A stretch of 64,000 nucleotides of DNA from Tissierella sp. MB52-C2 (GTDB taxonomy: Bacteria > Bacillota > Clostridia > Tissierellales > Tissierellaceae), in assembly GCF_030931715.1 (NCBI RefSeq), contig NZ_CP133261.1, positions 248,001-312,000 on the forward strand, written 5' to 3'. Each line of letters starts with the position of its first letter. Within the stretch, counting starts at the first letter, position 1. Under the pieces are notes generated by a model. It had not been told where the DNA came from and did no database searches. It saw nothing but the letters and a program-made list of their open reading frames with translations. The position numbers and the translations under genes were made by a program. Of this stretch, positions 52,626-62,599 are shown piece by piece.

Positions 52626-54206
52626 GTGGGGAAAAGAATTAGAGATTTTTTAAAATTATTTATTTTTTCAACTATATTTATGGTGGCTAGTTATTTTACT
52701 AGCCTATATTTTGAATCGCAGATTATGCAAATTGTATTAACTGTATTGTTTTCACTAGGATTATCCTTAGTTCTATTAAAAGTAAAAGGTAATGGGGGAA
52801 TGAAAGAAATCATAAATCATTTATCTAATATTAATAATTTAGATTTTGACCTTACAGAGAACATAGATATATCCCATGAGGCTAGGGAAAAGATTCATCA
52901 AGTATATAGACAGGTAAGGGATAATTTAAAAACACAAGTGGAAATATCTACAGAGATATTTAATATATGTGAAGACCTAACTACTTTGGCTGTGGAATCT
53001 TTAGGAAGTGCAGAGCTAATAGCTACATCAGTAGAAATAGCTGATTCCAATGCAGTGGAGCAAAGCCAAATGCTTAATGAAACCAATAATCTTGCAGACA
53101 AAATTCACTTGTCTATGAAAAATATAGATAATGATGTAATAGATAAGATTCAATTTATATCAAGTTCTATTACTACAGCTCAAGAAGGAATAGAGGAAAT
53201 AACCGCCATAGAAGATAGAATAATAAACTCTAAATCCATGTTAGAAAATAATGCTAAAAAGGTAGTAGAATTAAGAAACTATTTAGATGAAGTAGTAAAT
53301 TTAGTGGATTTAATAAATAAAATATCTAATCAGACAAAGATGCTTTCCCTAAATGCATCTATAGAAGCAGCTAGGGCAGGAGAGGAAGGAAAAGGATTTT
53401 CCGTTGTAGCCAATGAAGTAGGAAAGTTGGCAAATGAAACAGAAACTGTATCTAAGAAAATAGAGGAAGTAATCCATAGGCTAAAGGATGATATAGTCTT
53501 TATCTCTAATTCCATGGAAAGTGAAATGGATTATATGGATGAAAACTGTGGAGTAATGGAAAAGACAAATCAAGAATTTATAGGAATTATAGAAACACTA
53601 AATCTAGGTAAAGAAAGCTTAGAAGGTATAAAGGAATCCACAGGGGAAAATAATTCTATGATTGAAGAAATTGTAACTAACGTAACTAGAATACATGAGT
53701 TTTCAGAAGAAACAACGGCTCAAATAGTACAGACTACAGAAGAAACAATATCACAACATAATAGATCAAAGAATCTAAATGATGTAGTGGAAAAAATCAA
53801 AACCTATGTCTATGCTATGCAGCAATTTGTAGTAGGTAGAGTTATGGAAGAAAAGATGGTAAAACAAGCCCATAAAGTAAAAGAGTATTTTCTAAGTAAT
53901 AAAAATATAAATGATAATATGATAAAAGAATTAATGAAGGATACAGGAGTAGATGCCATATATATTACAGACTCAAAGGGAGCTGTAGAATATACTAATG
54001 AAAAATCTGCCATAGGATTAAATCTATATGAAGCAGATCCAAGTTTTAATGAATTTAAGAGAGGCAATAAGGAATACATAGTAACCCCAATTAAAAAAAG
54101 AGTAGAAGATGGAAAATTATTTAAGTTTCTAACCCTTACAGATGAAAAAGGCAGGCTTTACGAAATTGGACTTGCCTTAGACTCACTGATTAAGACTATA
54201 AAGTAG
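52626..54206 (+). CDS. Methyl-accepting chemotaxis-type protein with C-terminal sensor domain
   Basis: 526 aa, GTG start behind GGAGGGTAATT. Two membrane helices at about 10-52 with almost no external loop. The signalling hairpin is centred on [28 protein letters not shown] (about 240-268). After it, at about 430-526, a PAS/Cache-like domain ([16 protein letters not shown]) that is probably cytosolic. Placed inside the hydroxylase operon, it may guide cells toward purines or sense pathway intermediates. Confidence 0.85.
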   Translation: MGKRIRDFLKLFIFSTIFMVASYFTSLYFESQIMQIVLTVLFSLGLSLVLLKVKGNGGMKEIINHLSNINNLDFDLTENIDISHEAREKIHQVYRQVRDNLKTQVEISTEIFNICEDLTTLAVESLGSAELIATSVEIADSNAVEQSQMLNETNNLADKIHLSMKNIDNDVIDKIQFISSSITTAQEGIEEITAIEDRIINSKSMLENNAKKVVELRNYLDEVVNLVDLINKISNQTKMLSLNASIEAARAGEEGKGFSVVANEVGKLANETETVSKKIEEVIHRLKDDIVFISNSMESEMDYMDENCGVMEKTNQEFIGIIETLNLGKESLEGIKESTGENNSMIEEIVTNVTRIHEFSEETTAQIVQTTEETISQHNRSKNLNDVVEKIKTYVYAMQQFVVGRVMEEKMVKQAHKVKEYFLSNKNINDNMIKELMKDTGVDAIYITDSKGAVEYTNEKSAIGLNLYEADPSFNEFKRGNKEYIVTPIKKRVEDGKLFKFLTLTDEKGRLYEIGLALDSLIKTIK

Positions 54207-54215
54207 GATAGGAAA

Positions 54216-54782
54216 ATGATTACAGGAATTATTTTAGCATCAGGTTTTTCAAGGAGAATGAAAAAAGATAAGCTGCTTATAGATATAGGGGGAGAAAAAA
54301 TAATAGAAAGAGTTATTAAAGCATGTATAGAATCAAATCTAGATGAAATAATTTTAGTCTACAGGACGGAAGAAGTAAAAAGAATAGGCGAAAAATATAA
54401 TATAAAAACTTGTTACAACGAAAATGCTCATTTGGGTCAGTCACAGGGACTGAAATTAGGAGTAATGAATTCTTCACATACTGAGTATATGTTTTTAGTA
54501 GGAGATCAGCCATTTATTACATCAGAATTAATAAATCAATTAATCTACCAATATAAAGAATCAGATCTACCTATATTAGTGCCTTATTATAATGGAAATC
54601 GAGGTATGCCAATGATTATTTCATCCATATATAAGGAAGAAATTCTAAAGATAGTGGGAGATAAAGGGGCTAGAGACATTGTAAAAGGGAACATGGATAA
54701 GGTAAAAATAGTAGATATAGAAGAAGAAAAGCCAGGCATGGATATAGATGATGAAGAAGATTTAAGGAAATTTAAAAAATAA
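54216..54782 (+). CDS. MocA-like molybdenum cofactor cytidylyltransferase
   Basis: 188 aa nucleotidyltransferase. ILASGFSRRMKKDKLL nucleotide-binding motif, VGDQPFIT and NRGMPMI substrate motifs. Transfers CMP to molybdopterin, giving the cytosine-dinucleotide cofactor used by hydroxylases of this class. Last gene of the operon, consistent with maturing the enzyme upstream. Confidence 0.88.
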   Translation: MITGIILASGFSRRMKKDKLLIDIGGEKIIERVIKACIESNLDEIILVYRTEEVKRIGEKYNIKTCYNENAHLGQSQGLKLGVMNSSHTEYMFLVGDQPFITSELINQLIYQYKESDLPILVPYYNGNRGMPMIISSIYKEEILKIVGDKGARDIVKGNMDKVKIVDIEEEKPGMDIDDEEDLRKFKK

Positions 54783-54820
54783 AAAATTGAGGGAATCACT
54801 GTGATTTCCTCAATTTTTTA
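54782..54820. terminator. Bidirectional terminator
   Basis: AAAAATTGAGGGAATCAC against GTGATTTCCTCAATTTTT with one G·U, between convergent operons. Confidence 0.9.
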
Positions 54821-56165
54821 AATTATATTGATTTAATTTATTGTAAAGATGTCTTTCACTCATACCTAACATTTGGGCAGTTTTCCTTTTATTATTATCA
54901 CAATATTCCAAAGTGGCAAGAATAAGTTTTTGTTCTGCAGATTCTATGGTGTCACCAATATAAATAGGGACATTTTCACTCAAGGCAACTCTATGGGTAT
55001 TAGGTATGATTTCATTTGGTAAATCTTGAACTTGAATGATATTTTTATCTGTCAATGCAACAGCTCTTTCAATAATATTTTGAAGTTCACGTACATTTCC
55101 TGGATAATCGTGGTTTTCCAATACTTCTATGGCAGTACGACTTATACCGGTCACGTCTTTATTAAAGGCTTTGCTATATTTATTTATAAAATGTTTTGTT
55201 AGAGCTGGAATATCGTCTCTTCTATTTCTTAGAGGAGGAGTTTCAATATTTACTACATTTAGTCTAAAAAATAAATCTTCTCTAAAATTACCCTTCTTTA
55301 CCTCTGCGATTAAATTTAAGTTAGTCGCAGCCACTAGTCTAAAATCAACAGGTATAGATTTTTCACTTCCAAGGGGAGTAATGGTTTTCTCTTGAATAAC
55401 CCTTAATAGTTTTGCCTGAAGTTGTAAATCCATATCTCCAATTTCATCTAAGAATAAAGTTCCCTTATCTGCCAGTTCAAATTTTCCTTTGTATTTATTA
55501 TTAGCTCCAGTAAAAGCTCCTTTTTCATATCCAAATAATTCGGATTCCAGAAGGTTATGTGGAATGGCAGCACAGTTTATAATTTCCATATTTTGATTTT
55601 TTCGTCTGCTGGTTTCGTGAATAGCCCTAGCAATAAGTTCTTTTCCAGTGCCTGATTCTCCAGATATTAGAACATTAATATCTACATTTTTGACTCTATC
55701 GATCATTTTAAATACTTCATTCATGGCATGGCTGGAAGATACCATTTTAAGATCAAATTTATCTTCATTGATTTTTCGTGTTAAATCCTGAACTTCATCA
55801 GATAGAGATTGGTATTCTAAAGCTTTATTTATTAAAGATATTAAACCATTTATATCCAATGGCTTAGTAATATAATAATAAGCCCCCCTTTGAATAGCTT
55901 CAATGGAATCTTCAATGGAGCCATAGGCAGTCATGGCAATTACAATAACCCTATTATTTTGAGATTTAATAGTATTTAATACTTCTATTCCCTTATAGTC
56001 ACCTAAATATTGATCAAGCAAAACCAAGTCTATATCCTTGTTATTAATAATATCTAGACCTTCAGGTACGTCTGTAGTCGTATATACATTAAAATGATCT
56101 TCCAGTGCAAATCTTAAGGCAGTAAGAATTGACACCTCATCATCTATTACCAAGATATTATACAT
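54810..56165 (-). CDS. NtrC-type sigma-54-dependent response regulator
   Basis: 451 aa. Receiver domain (VIDDE, phosphoacceptor in LVLLDQYLG at about residue 51), AAA+ domain with GESGTGKE and the sigma-54 loop GAFTGAN, and C-terminal Fis HTH (KRKTAQMLGMSERHLYNKL). ATG 56165 overlaps the kinase stop by 8 bp. The divergent transporter operon carries a sigma-54 promoter, so this is its probable activator. Confidence 0.93.
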   Translation of the reverse strand: MYNILVIDDEVSILTALRFALEDHFNVYTTTDVPEGLDIINNKDIDLVLLDQYLGDYKGIEVLNTIKSQNNRVIVIAMTAYGSIEDSIEAIQRGAYYYITKPLDINGLISLINKALEYQSLSDEVQDLTRKINEDKFDLKMVSSSHAMNEVFKMIDRVKNVDINVLISGESGTGKELIARAIHETSRRKNQNMEIINCAAIPHNLLESELFGYEKGAFTGANNKYKGKFELADKGTLFLDEIGDMDLQLQAKLLRVIQEKTITPLGSEKSIPVDFRLVAATNLNLIAEVKKGNFREDLFFRLNVVNIETPPLRNRRDDIPALTKHFINKYSKAFNKDVTGISRTAIEVLENHDYPGNVRELQNIIERAVALTDKNIIQVQDLPNEIIPNTHRVALSENVPIYIGDTIESAEQKLILATLEYCDNNKRKTAQMLGMSERHLYNKLNQYNLKN

Positions 56166-57762
56166 TGTTATCATCTCCAATTTGTAAAACTCTAGGCATA
56201 TAAAGAATAACCTCAGTTCCTTTACTAAGTTCACTATTTAATTTTATTTCCCCATTATTTTCATTGACTAGCCTATGGGTTACTGAAAGACCTATACCAT
56301 AGCCGGTTTTTTTAGAAGTAATAAAGGGATCAAATAATTTATTTAACATTTCATCAGGTACTCCAATTCCATTGTCCTTAATTTTTATGACAGCCTTAGA
56401 ATTTTCCACAGATCCTGATATTTCTATTTTACCATTATCTTCTATAGCATCAATACTATTGAGAATAATATTAATAAGAATTTGCTTCATTTGAGGTATA
56501 TCTGCATAAAAACAAATATCCGTACTCTTAGTAAATATTTGAATATTTTTTTCTCTAATTTTTTGTTTGAGTAATGTTAAAATTTCAGACAAAATATTAT
56601 CCAATATGATTTTAGATGGCTTTGGGCTTTTGGGCTTTGAATAATCTAATAAAGAACTAACTAGCTCATCTAATCTTTTAACTTCATTTGGAACTACTTT
56701 AATCAACTCGTCTCTAAATCTTTCATCCTCATATTTTAAGGGAATTAAATCAACGAAAGCTTTTATAGAAGTCAATGGATTTCTAAGTTCATGAGCAATA
56801 CTGGCAGATAACTTTCCCAATGATTGCATTTTATCATTTTGCATTGCAATATTATTTAAGGCAATTACTTCTTTAGTTCTAATGTCTACTTCTTCCTTTA
56901 GCCTTCTATTCCAATAATATATAACATATATGAAGATACTAGAAAGAAGAAGAGCTACTAAAGCAGTGGAGAAAAGATTTTTCCATTTCTGACTTACATC
57001 AAAAATATTCTCACCAAACCATTTGGTATAGATTTTATCATAGGTTCCATTATCTTTGATGGCTTTCAAACCAGTATTTAGAATATTTAAAAGTTCAGTA
57101 TCTCCCTTTTTTACTGCAATGCTATATTTAGTAGTATAAAGGGGTTCTCCTACTATTTTAACGGTTTCTGTTAAATCAAAGGTTTGAACATAAAAAATTC
57201 CAGTGAGTCTATTTCCTATAAAGGCATCTACTTCCCCAGATAATAAGGATTCTAGGGCCTCTAATTGATTTACTTTTTCTATAATATCTAGATTAGGAAT
57301 GGATCTAATGATTTCATTAGTAACATCGTTTGCTTGGATAGCTACTCTTTTCCCATCTAAGTCTCTAATATCTTTTATATAGCTAGTATCTTTCAGAACA
57401 AAAATATTTTGAGAGTTTATAACTATTTCTTCAGTAAAATCATAGGTTCTGCTACGTTCGGGAGTTATTGTCATACCTTGAATACCATCTATCTCTCCAT
57501 TTTTTAAAGAAATCATAGTATTATCCCAATCATTAGGTATTAACTCAATTTCCAATCCCAATTCTATGGCTATAGCTCTTATTATATCTACATTAAATCC
57601 TCTGAAGTTTTGGTTATTGTCTATGAATTCATAAGGTGGATAATTATTATCTCCGCCTATTTTAAGAGGTTTCATTTTAATATCCTGTATATCATTAGTA
57701 AATCCAAGGGTAAATATGGAAAATATAATTATCAATATAATTAAACTTTGTCTCTTGTACAT
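56158..57762 (-). CDS. Sensor histidine kinase with periplasmic-binding-protein sensor domain
   Basis: 534 aa. Signal peptide/anchor (about 5-22), an extracytoplasmic SBP_bac_3-type domain (about 32-255; NNYPPYEFID, GFNVDIIRAIA), a membrane helix (about 265-285), HisKA with phosphoacceptor in ASIAHELRNPL and an HATPase with NSIDA and DNGIGVP boxes. Detects an external solute, probably an amino-acid-like or purine-derived compound also carried by the divergent ABC transporter. ATG 57762 follows GAGGTGTGAA. Confidence 0.92.
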   Translation of the reverse strand: MYKRQSLIILIIIFSIFTLGFTNDIQDIKMKPLKIGGDNNYPPYEFIDNNQNFRGFNVDIIRAIAIELGLEIELIPNDWDNTMISLKNGEIDGIQGMTITPERSRTYDFTEEIVINSQNIFVLKDTSYIKDIRDLDGKRVAIQANDVTNEIIRSIPNLDIIEKVNQLEALESLLSGEVDAFIGNRLTGIFYVQTFDLTETVKIVGEPLYTTKYSIAVKKGDTELLNILNTGLKAIKDNGTYDKIYTKWFGENIFDVSQKWKNLFSTALVALLLSSIFIYVIYYWNRRLKEEVDIRTKEVIALNNIAMQNDKMQSLGKLSASIAHELRNPLTSIKAFVDLIPLKYEDERFRDELIKVVPNEVKRLDELVSSLLDYSKPKSPKPSKIILDNILSEILTLLKQKIREKNIQIFTKSTDICFYADIPQMKQILINIILNSIDAIEDNGKIEISGSVENSKAVIKIKDNGIGVPDEMLNKLFDPFITSKKTGYGIGLSVTHRLVNENNGEIKLNSELSKGTEVILYMPRVLQIGDDNNV

Positions 57763-57810
57763 TTCACACCTCAAACTATTAGAATAGATTTAATATTATT
57801 ATACCTTTAT

Positions 57811-57825
57811 ATGAAAAAATTTCAT
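57811..57825. promoter_or_regulatory. Candidate activator-binding dyad
   Basis: ATGAAA-AAA-TTTCAT about 95 bp upstream of the sigma-54 promoter. Suitable position for the NtrC-type regulator but short and AT-rich. Confidence 0.35.
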
Positions 57826-57915
57826 AGTATGAATTAATTACATAGTTATTATTTCATATATCTATTATTTCCATAGCTAAATCCCTTATTATAATAAAAA
57901 TAACAGTATAAAAAT

Positions 57916-57932
57916 TTGGCACAGAATTTGCT
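57916..57932 (+). promoter_or_regulatory. Sigma-54 (-24/-12) promoter of the ABC transporter operon
   Basis: TTGGCACAGAATTTGCT matches TGGCAC-N5-TTGCT exactly, 64 bp before the binding-protein gene. Confidence 0.9.
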
Positions 57933-57996
57933 ATATATAGTGGCATAGAAAAATATAGAGTCTATAAAGATTTCTAAAAAATAAGGAGGATTAATA

Positions 57997-59136
57997 ATGA
58001 AAAAAAACGCTTTTATAGCAATTATGTTGATCTTAGTAGTTTCACTATCTGCATGTAGTGGTGGGGGTGGAGGAAACAGCAACTCTACAGAATTATATAT
58101 AGCATCAGCTAACCCTATGACAGGTGACTCAGCTCAATTTGGTGATATGAAAGTTAAAGCAATAGAATTAGCATTAGATGAAGTAAATAAAGCAGGTGGT
58201 ATTGATGGTAAACAAGTAAAATTAATTGTTGGTGACGATACAGGAAATCCTAAAGAAGCACCAAACGTAGCTCAAAAGTTTGCAGGAGATAATAAAGTTT
58301 TAGCAGTAATTGGTCACTGGAACAGTTCTTGTACATTAGCAGCAAGGGGAATTTATGAGGCTGCTGGTATACCAGTTATTACAGACTCAGTTAATAAACA
58401 AATAACTGATGGAAGTACACCTCATTTATATCGTATATCATTAACAGATACTACACAGGCGAAAAACTTAGCACAATATGCTTACAATGTATTAGGTAAG
58501 AAAAAGGCTGCAATATTGTTTACAGCCAACGATTTTGGTACAGGACTTAAAAATGACTTTACAGAAGAGTTTGAAGGTCTAGGCGGAAAAGTTGTAGCAT
58601 CAGAAACATATTTTGAAGGACAATCAAAAGACTTCAGCCCTCAGCTTACAAAAATTAAAGGTGAAAATCCAGATATAATGTTTGTTGCAGGATATTATGT
58701 AGAGACAGCTTTAATAGCACAACAGGCAGGACCAGCAGGATTAAATGTTCCAATGATAGGAACAGAGGGAATCAGTTCAGATGAATTAATTAAATTAGGT
58801 GGAGATGCAGTTGAAGGAATAAGATTCGCAGCTTTCTTCCACAAAGATGTAGAGTTCCCAGGAACAAAGGAATTTGTAGAATCATTTAGAGCTAAATATA
58901 ATAAAGAACCTGATAACTATGCAGCATTAGCTTATGACTCAGCAAAACTTATTCTTGAAGGTATGAAACAAAATGGAGCAACAAGAGATGGTATAACTAA
59001 ATATTTACAAGAAGTTAAGGAGTTCCCTGGAGTAGCAGGACCAATATCCTTTGAAAATAATGATGTAACAAGAAGTATTTTAATATTAGAAGTTAAAGAT
59101 GGACAAATTGTTTTATCAGAGGATCAATTAAACTAA
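57997..59136 (+). CDS. Branched-chain amino acid-type ABC transporter binding lipoprotein (LivJ-like)
   Basis: 379 aa. Lipoprotein signal ends SLSACSGG (Cys20), then a type I periplasmic-binding fold (peripla_BP_6) with ANPMTGDSAQFG, VNKAGGIDGK, GHWNSSCTLAA and YAALAYDSAKL. Binds the substrate for the LivHMGF-type system. The family carries branched amino acids, urea, amides and other small compounds, so substrate is open. Confidence 0.92.
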   Translation: MKKNAFIAIMLILVVSLSACSGGGGGNSNSTELYIASANPMTGDSAQFGDMKVKAIELALDEVNKAGGIDGKQVKLIVGDDTGNPKEAPNVAQKFAGDNKVLAVIGHWNSSCTLAARGIYEAAGIPVITDSVNKQITDGSTPHLYRISLTDTTQAKNLAQYAYNVLGKKKAAILFTANDFGTGLKNDFTEEFEGLGGKVVASETYFEGQSKDFSPQLTKIKGENPDIMFVAGYYVETALIAQQAGPAGLNVPMIGTEGISSDELIKLGGDAVEGIRFAAFFHKDVEFPGTKEFVESFRAKYNKEPDNYAALAYDSAKLILEGMKQNGATRDGITKYLQEVKEFPGVAGPISFENNDVTRSILILEVKDGQIVLSEDQLN

Positions 59137-59142
59137 AACTAT

Positions 59143-59160
59143 GGAGGCCTAAAGGCCTCC
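59143..59160 (+). terminator. Intra-operon hairpin after the binding-protein gene
   Basis: GGAGGCC / GGCCTCC with short loop and no T-run. Such hairpins after binding-protein genes usually raise the level of that protein above the membrane subunits. Confidence 0.6.
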
Positions 59161-59187
59161 TATGCACACAAAGGAGAGTGAAAAGAT

Positions 59188-60060
59188 ATGTTTATGGAGC
59201 ATTTAAGTAATGGTATAGCTTTAGGTAGTATTTATGCCCTAACTGCTATAGGATTTACTATGGTCTATGGTATCATCAGACTTATAAACTTTGCCCATGG
59301 TGATGTTTATATGATTGGTGCTTTCTTAACATATACAGGATTGACACTATTTAATATGCCAATAGCCCTTGCTTTCTTATTTGGAATGGCTGGCGCATCT
59401 ATATTTGGTATAGCCATAGCAAAATTTGCTTATAGTCCTGTATTTAAGGCACCTAAGATAAATCTATTTTTATCTGCAGTAGGAATGGGAATATTCTTGG
59501 AGAACTTTGCCATGCTTATATGGGGTCCAGAGACTCAATCATTTCCAAATGTAATCAACAATAAGGTATTTAGTTTTTTAGGAATAAGAGTTAATACTAT
59601 TCAGTTAATAATTTTAGGTACAACAATTGTTTTAGTTGCAATATTAACTTATATAGTACAATATACAAGAATAGGACGTGCCATGAGATGTGTATCTCAA
59701 GATATGGATGTTTCAAGGCTTATGGGAATCAATACAAATAAAATAGTATACTTTACTTTCGGACTTGGTTCAGCCCTTGGAGCTGCTGCAGGTACTTTAG
59801 TTGCAATATACTATAAGGCAGCATATCCTATGATGGGTTATGTACCAGGATTAAAGGCGTTTATTGCAGCTGTAATAGGCGGTATAGGTAGTATTCCAGG
59901 TGCAATGCTTGGAGGTATTATAATGGGAGTATCAGAGAGTTTAGGTGCAGGATATATCTCTTCAGGATATAGAGATGCCATAGCTTTTATAATCTTAATA
60001 ATTATCCTTATTCTAAAACCTGAAGGCTTATTAGGTAAGGGCATTAAAGAAAAGGTATAG
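59188..60060 (+). CDS. livH: LivH-type ABC permease
   Basis: 290 aa, about eight membrane helices. GFTMVYGIIRLINFAHGD near the N-terminus and GLGSALGAAAGTL / IGGIGSIPGAMLGG near the C-terminus are diagnostic of LivH. First of two permease subunits. Gene symbol by family, not proven substrate. Confidence 0.9.
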   Translation: MFMEHLSNGIALGSIYALTAIGFTMVYGIIRLINFAHGDVYMIGAFLTYTGLTLFNMPIALAFLFGMAGASIFGIAIAKFAYSPVFKAPKINLFLSAVGMGIFLENFAMLIWGPETQSFPNVINNKVFSFLGIRVNTIQLIILGTTIVLVAILTYIVQYTRIGRAMRCVSQDMDVSRLMGINTNKIVYFTFGLGSALGAAAGTLVAIYYKAAYPMMGYVPGLKAFIAAVIGGIGSIPGAMLGGIIMGVSESLGAGYISSGYRDAIAFIILIIILILKPEGLLGKGIKEKV

Positions 60061-60073
60061 GAGGTGGAGAAGA

Positions 60074-61144
60074 ATGGGTAATATTTCGAGAGTTTTATTA
60101 AATTTAATACTATATTCAGGAATATTATATTTAGGAATAATCGTACTTTCAAAAGTATTTGACCTAGGTACAAAGAAGTTTATGAATTTAAATAATAAGA
60201 ATAGAAAAGTTGCAAGTTTAGGATTTTTAGTATTAGGAGCATTATTACCTTTAGTTTTGGCCAACAATACCTATGCACTAAGGACAAGTGTATTGGTACT
60301 TATATATATAGTATTGGCACTAAGCTTAAACTTTGTTCTCGGATTTGCAGGCCAGCTTTCAATGGGACACTCAGCATTTTATGCTGTAGGAGCTTATACT
60401 ACTGCTATTCTTACAGTAACGTATAATGTACCATTTTGGATTGCATTAGTTTGCAGTGGAATAGTTTCTGCAATATTTGGATTACTCTTAGGTATTCCTA
60501 CTTTAAGGTTAAAAGGAGACTATTTAGCTATTACTACCATAGGGTTTAGTGAAATCCTAAGATTAGTTTTAATCAACTGGGCATCCTTTACAAGAGGACC
60601 AGCCGGTATACCAGGAATTCCATCACCTAAGATATTTGGTTATACCATAAGTAGTAATACAGGATATTATTATATATTATATATACTAGCTCTTTTAACT
60701 ATATTTATATCCTATAGATTATTAAATTCAAGACTTGGAAGAGGGTTAGTAGCAGTAAAAGATGATGAAGTAGCAGCTGAAGCAATGGGAATAAATCCAA
60801 CATTTCTAAAAATCTTAGCATTCGTTTTAGGGGCAGCAATAGCAGGACTTGCAGGAGGAGTATTTGCTTCATTCATCCACTATGTAAATCCAGATAACTT
60901 CACATATATGGAATCTGTAGTAATGCTTACTATGGTAGTATTAGGAGGAGTAGGAAGTATTCCAGGAATCATTGTAGGTGCAACAATACTTACAATATTA
61001 CCTGAGGCACTTAGAGGTATATCCACTTATAGATATGCAATATACGGAATACTTTTAGTAATGATGATGATAGTAAGACCTCAAGGAATGATCAGCATGT
61101 CTAGTCTAAAGGGAGGTGCAAAGCATGAGAATTCTCGAAGCTAA
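60074..61144 (+). CDS. livM: LivM-type ABC permease
   Basis: 356 aa. About ten membrane helices; LNFVLGFAGQLSMGHSAFYAVGAYT and GGVGSIPGIIVGA are LivM landmarks. Overlaps the start of livG by 20 bp, showing translational coupling. Confidence 0.9.
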   Translation: MGNISRVLLNLILYSGILYLGIIVLSKVFDLGTKKFMNLNNKNRKVASLGFLVLGALLPLVLANNTYALRTSVLVLIYIVLALSLNFVLGFAGQLSMGHSAFYAVGAYTTAILTVTYNVPFWIALVCSGIVSAIFGLLLGIPTLRLKGDYLAITTIGFSEILRLVLINWASFTRGPAGIPGIPSPKIFGYTISSNTGYYYILYILALLTIFISYRLLNSRLGRGLVAVKDDEVAAEAMGINPTFLKILAFVLGAAIAGLAGGVFASFIHYVNPDNFTYMESVVMLTMVVLGGVGSIPGIIVGATILTILPEALRGISTYRYAIYGILLVMMMIVRPQGMISMSSLKGGAKHENSRS

Positions 61145-61892
61145 AGGAATTACAATGCGTTTTGGTGGATTAACTGCTGTAAATAATGTAGATTTCCATA
61201 TAGATAAAGGTGAAATAGTAAGTCTAATAGGACCAAATGGAGCGGGAAAAACTACTTTTTTCAATGCTATTACTGGAATATATGAGCCAACAGCAGGGGA
61301 AGTTGCATTTTTAGGAGAAAAGGTAAAGAAGTCTAAACCTTATGAAATAACAAAAATGGGTATAGGCAGAACGTTTCAAAATATAAGACTCTTTAGCACT
61401 ATGACAGTTCTTGAAAATGTAATGGTAGGTCAATATTGTAGAACATCTTCAAATCTGCTGGCTACTATATTGAAATCTCCTAAACTTATAAAAGAGGAGA
61501 AAGAAGTTGAAGAGAAAGTAATGGATATTTTAGAATTCTTAGAGCTGACTCATTTGAAAGATGAAATAGCTGTAAGCCTTCCCTATGGTTATCAAAGAAG
61601 AGTAGAGATCGCCCGAGCGTTGGCGACAGAGCCTAAGCTAATCTTACTTGATGAACCGGCAGCAGGTATGAACTCAGGTGAAAAAGTTGAAATGACAAAC
61701 CTTATAAAGAAAATTAGAGATAGAGGAAATACTATTTTAGTTATAGAACATGATATGAAACTTGTAATGGGTATATCCGATAGAATCTCTGTACTAGAAT
61801 ATGGAAATAAAATAGCAGAAGGATTACCACATGAAATACAAAGTAATGATAGAGTAATCGAAGCTTATCTAGGTAAAGGAGGTGCTAAGTAA
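61125..61892 (+). CDS. livG: LivG-type ABC ATPase
   Basis: 255 aa. Walker A GPNGAGKTT (about 38), signature LPYGYQRRVEIARALA (LivG-type variant of LSGGQ), Walker B LILLDEPAAGM, His in VIEHDM. ATG 61125 is chosen: GGGAGGTG lies 6 nt upstream. Confidence 0.92.
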   Translation: MRILEAKGITMRFGGLTAVNNVDFHIDKGEIVSLIGPNGAGKTTFFNAITGIYEPTAGEVAFLGEKVKKSKPYEITKMGIGRTFQNIRLFSTMTVLENVMVGQYCRTSSNLLATILKSPKLIKEEKEVEEKVMDILEFLELTHLKDEIAVSLPYGYQRRVEIARALATEPKLILLDEPAAGMNSGEKVEMTNLIKKIRDRGNTILVIEHDMKLVMGISDRISVLEYGNKIAEGLPHEIQSNDRVIEAYLGKGGAK

Positions 61893-62599
61893 TGTTAAAG
61901 GTTGAAGATTTAAACGTATATTATGGTGGGATACATGCCTTACAAGGATTAAACTTTGAAATAAAAAAGGGAGAAATAATTACTTTAATTGGAAGTAATG
62001 GTGCAGGAAAGACCAGCACCCTAAGAGCCATATCTAACCTAATAAAGTCTCAAGGTAGTATAAAATATAAAGATGAAGAAATAAGTAATTTAAGTGCAGA
62101 AAAAATAGTAGCTAAAAAACTTATTCATGTTCCAGAGGGAAGAAGAATATTTACTGCCCTAACAGTAGAAGAAAACCTTTTAATGGGTGCTTATTTAAGA
62201 AATGATAAGGACAAAATAAAGGAAGACCTTGAGTTTGTATATAATATGTTCCCTAGATTAAGAGAAAGAACAAAACAATATGGTGGAACTCTAAGTGGTG
62301 GAGAACAGCAGATGTTAGCTATTGGAAGAGCATTGCTATCAGCTCCGGAACTACTAATGCTAGATGAACCTTCCATGGGATTAGCACCAATAGTTATTGA
62401 AGAGATATTTGAATCTATCAAAGAAATAAATCAAAAAACAGGACTAACATTTTTATTTGTGGAGCAAAATGCTAATGTTGCATTACAAACAGCAGATAGA
62501 GGCTATGTAATAGAAACAGGAAAAATTCTATTTACAGGAGATGCTAAGGATTTATTACATGATGACAGAGTAAGAAAAGCTTATTTAGGTGAAGCATAG
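61892..62599 (+). CDS. livF: LivF-type ABC ATPase
   Basis: 235 aa. Walker A GSNGAGKTS, signature LSGGEQQMLAIGRALL, Walker B LLMLDEPSMGL, and VEQNA His/Gln switch. Its ATG overlaps the livG stop by 1 bp. Confidence 0.93.
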   Translation: MLKVEDLNVYYGGIHALQGLNFEIKKGEIITLIGSNGAGKTSTLRAISNLIKSQGSIKYKDEEISNLSAEKIVAKKLIHVPEGRRIFTALTVEENLLMGAYLRNDKDKIKEDLEFVYNMFPRLRERTKQYGGTLSGGEQQMLAIGRALLSAPELLMLDEPSMGLAPIVIEEIFESIKEINQKTGLTFLFVEQNANVALQTADRGYVIETGKILFTGDAKDLLHDDRVRKAYLGEA

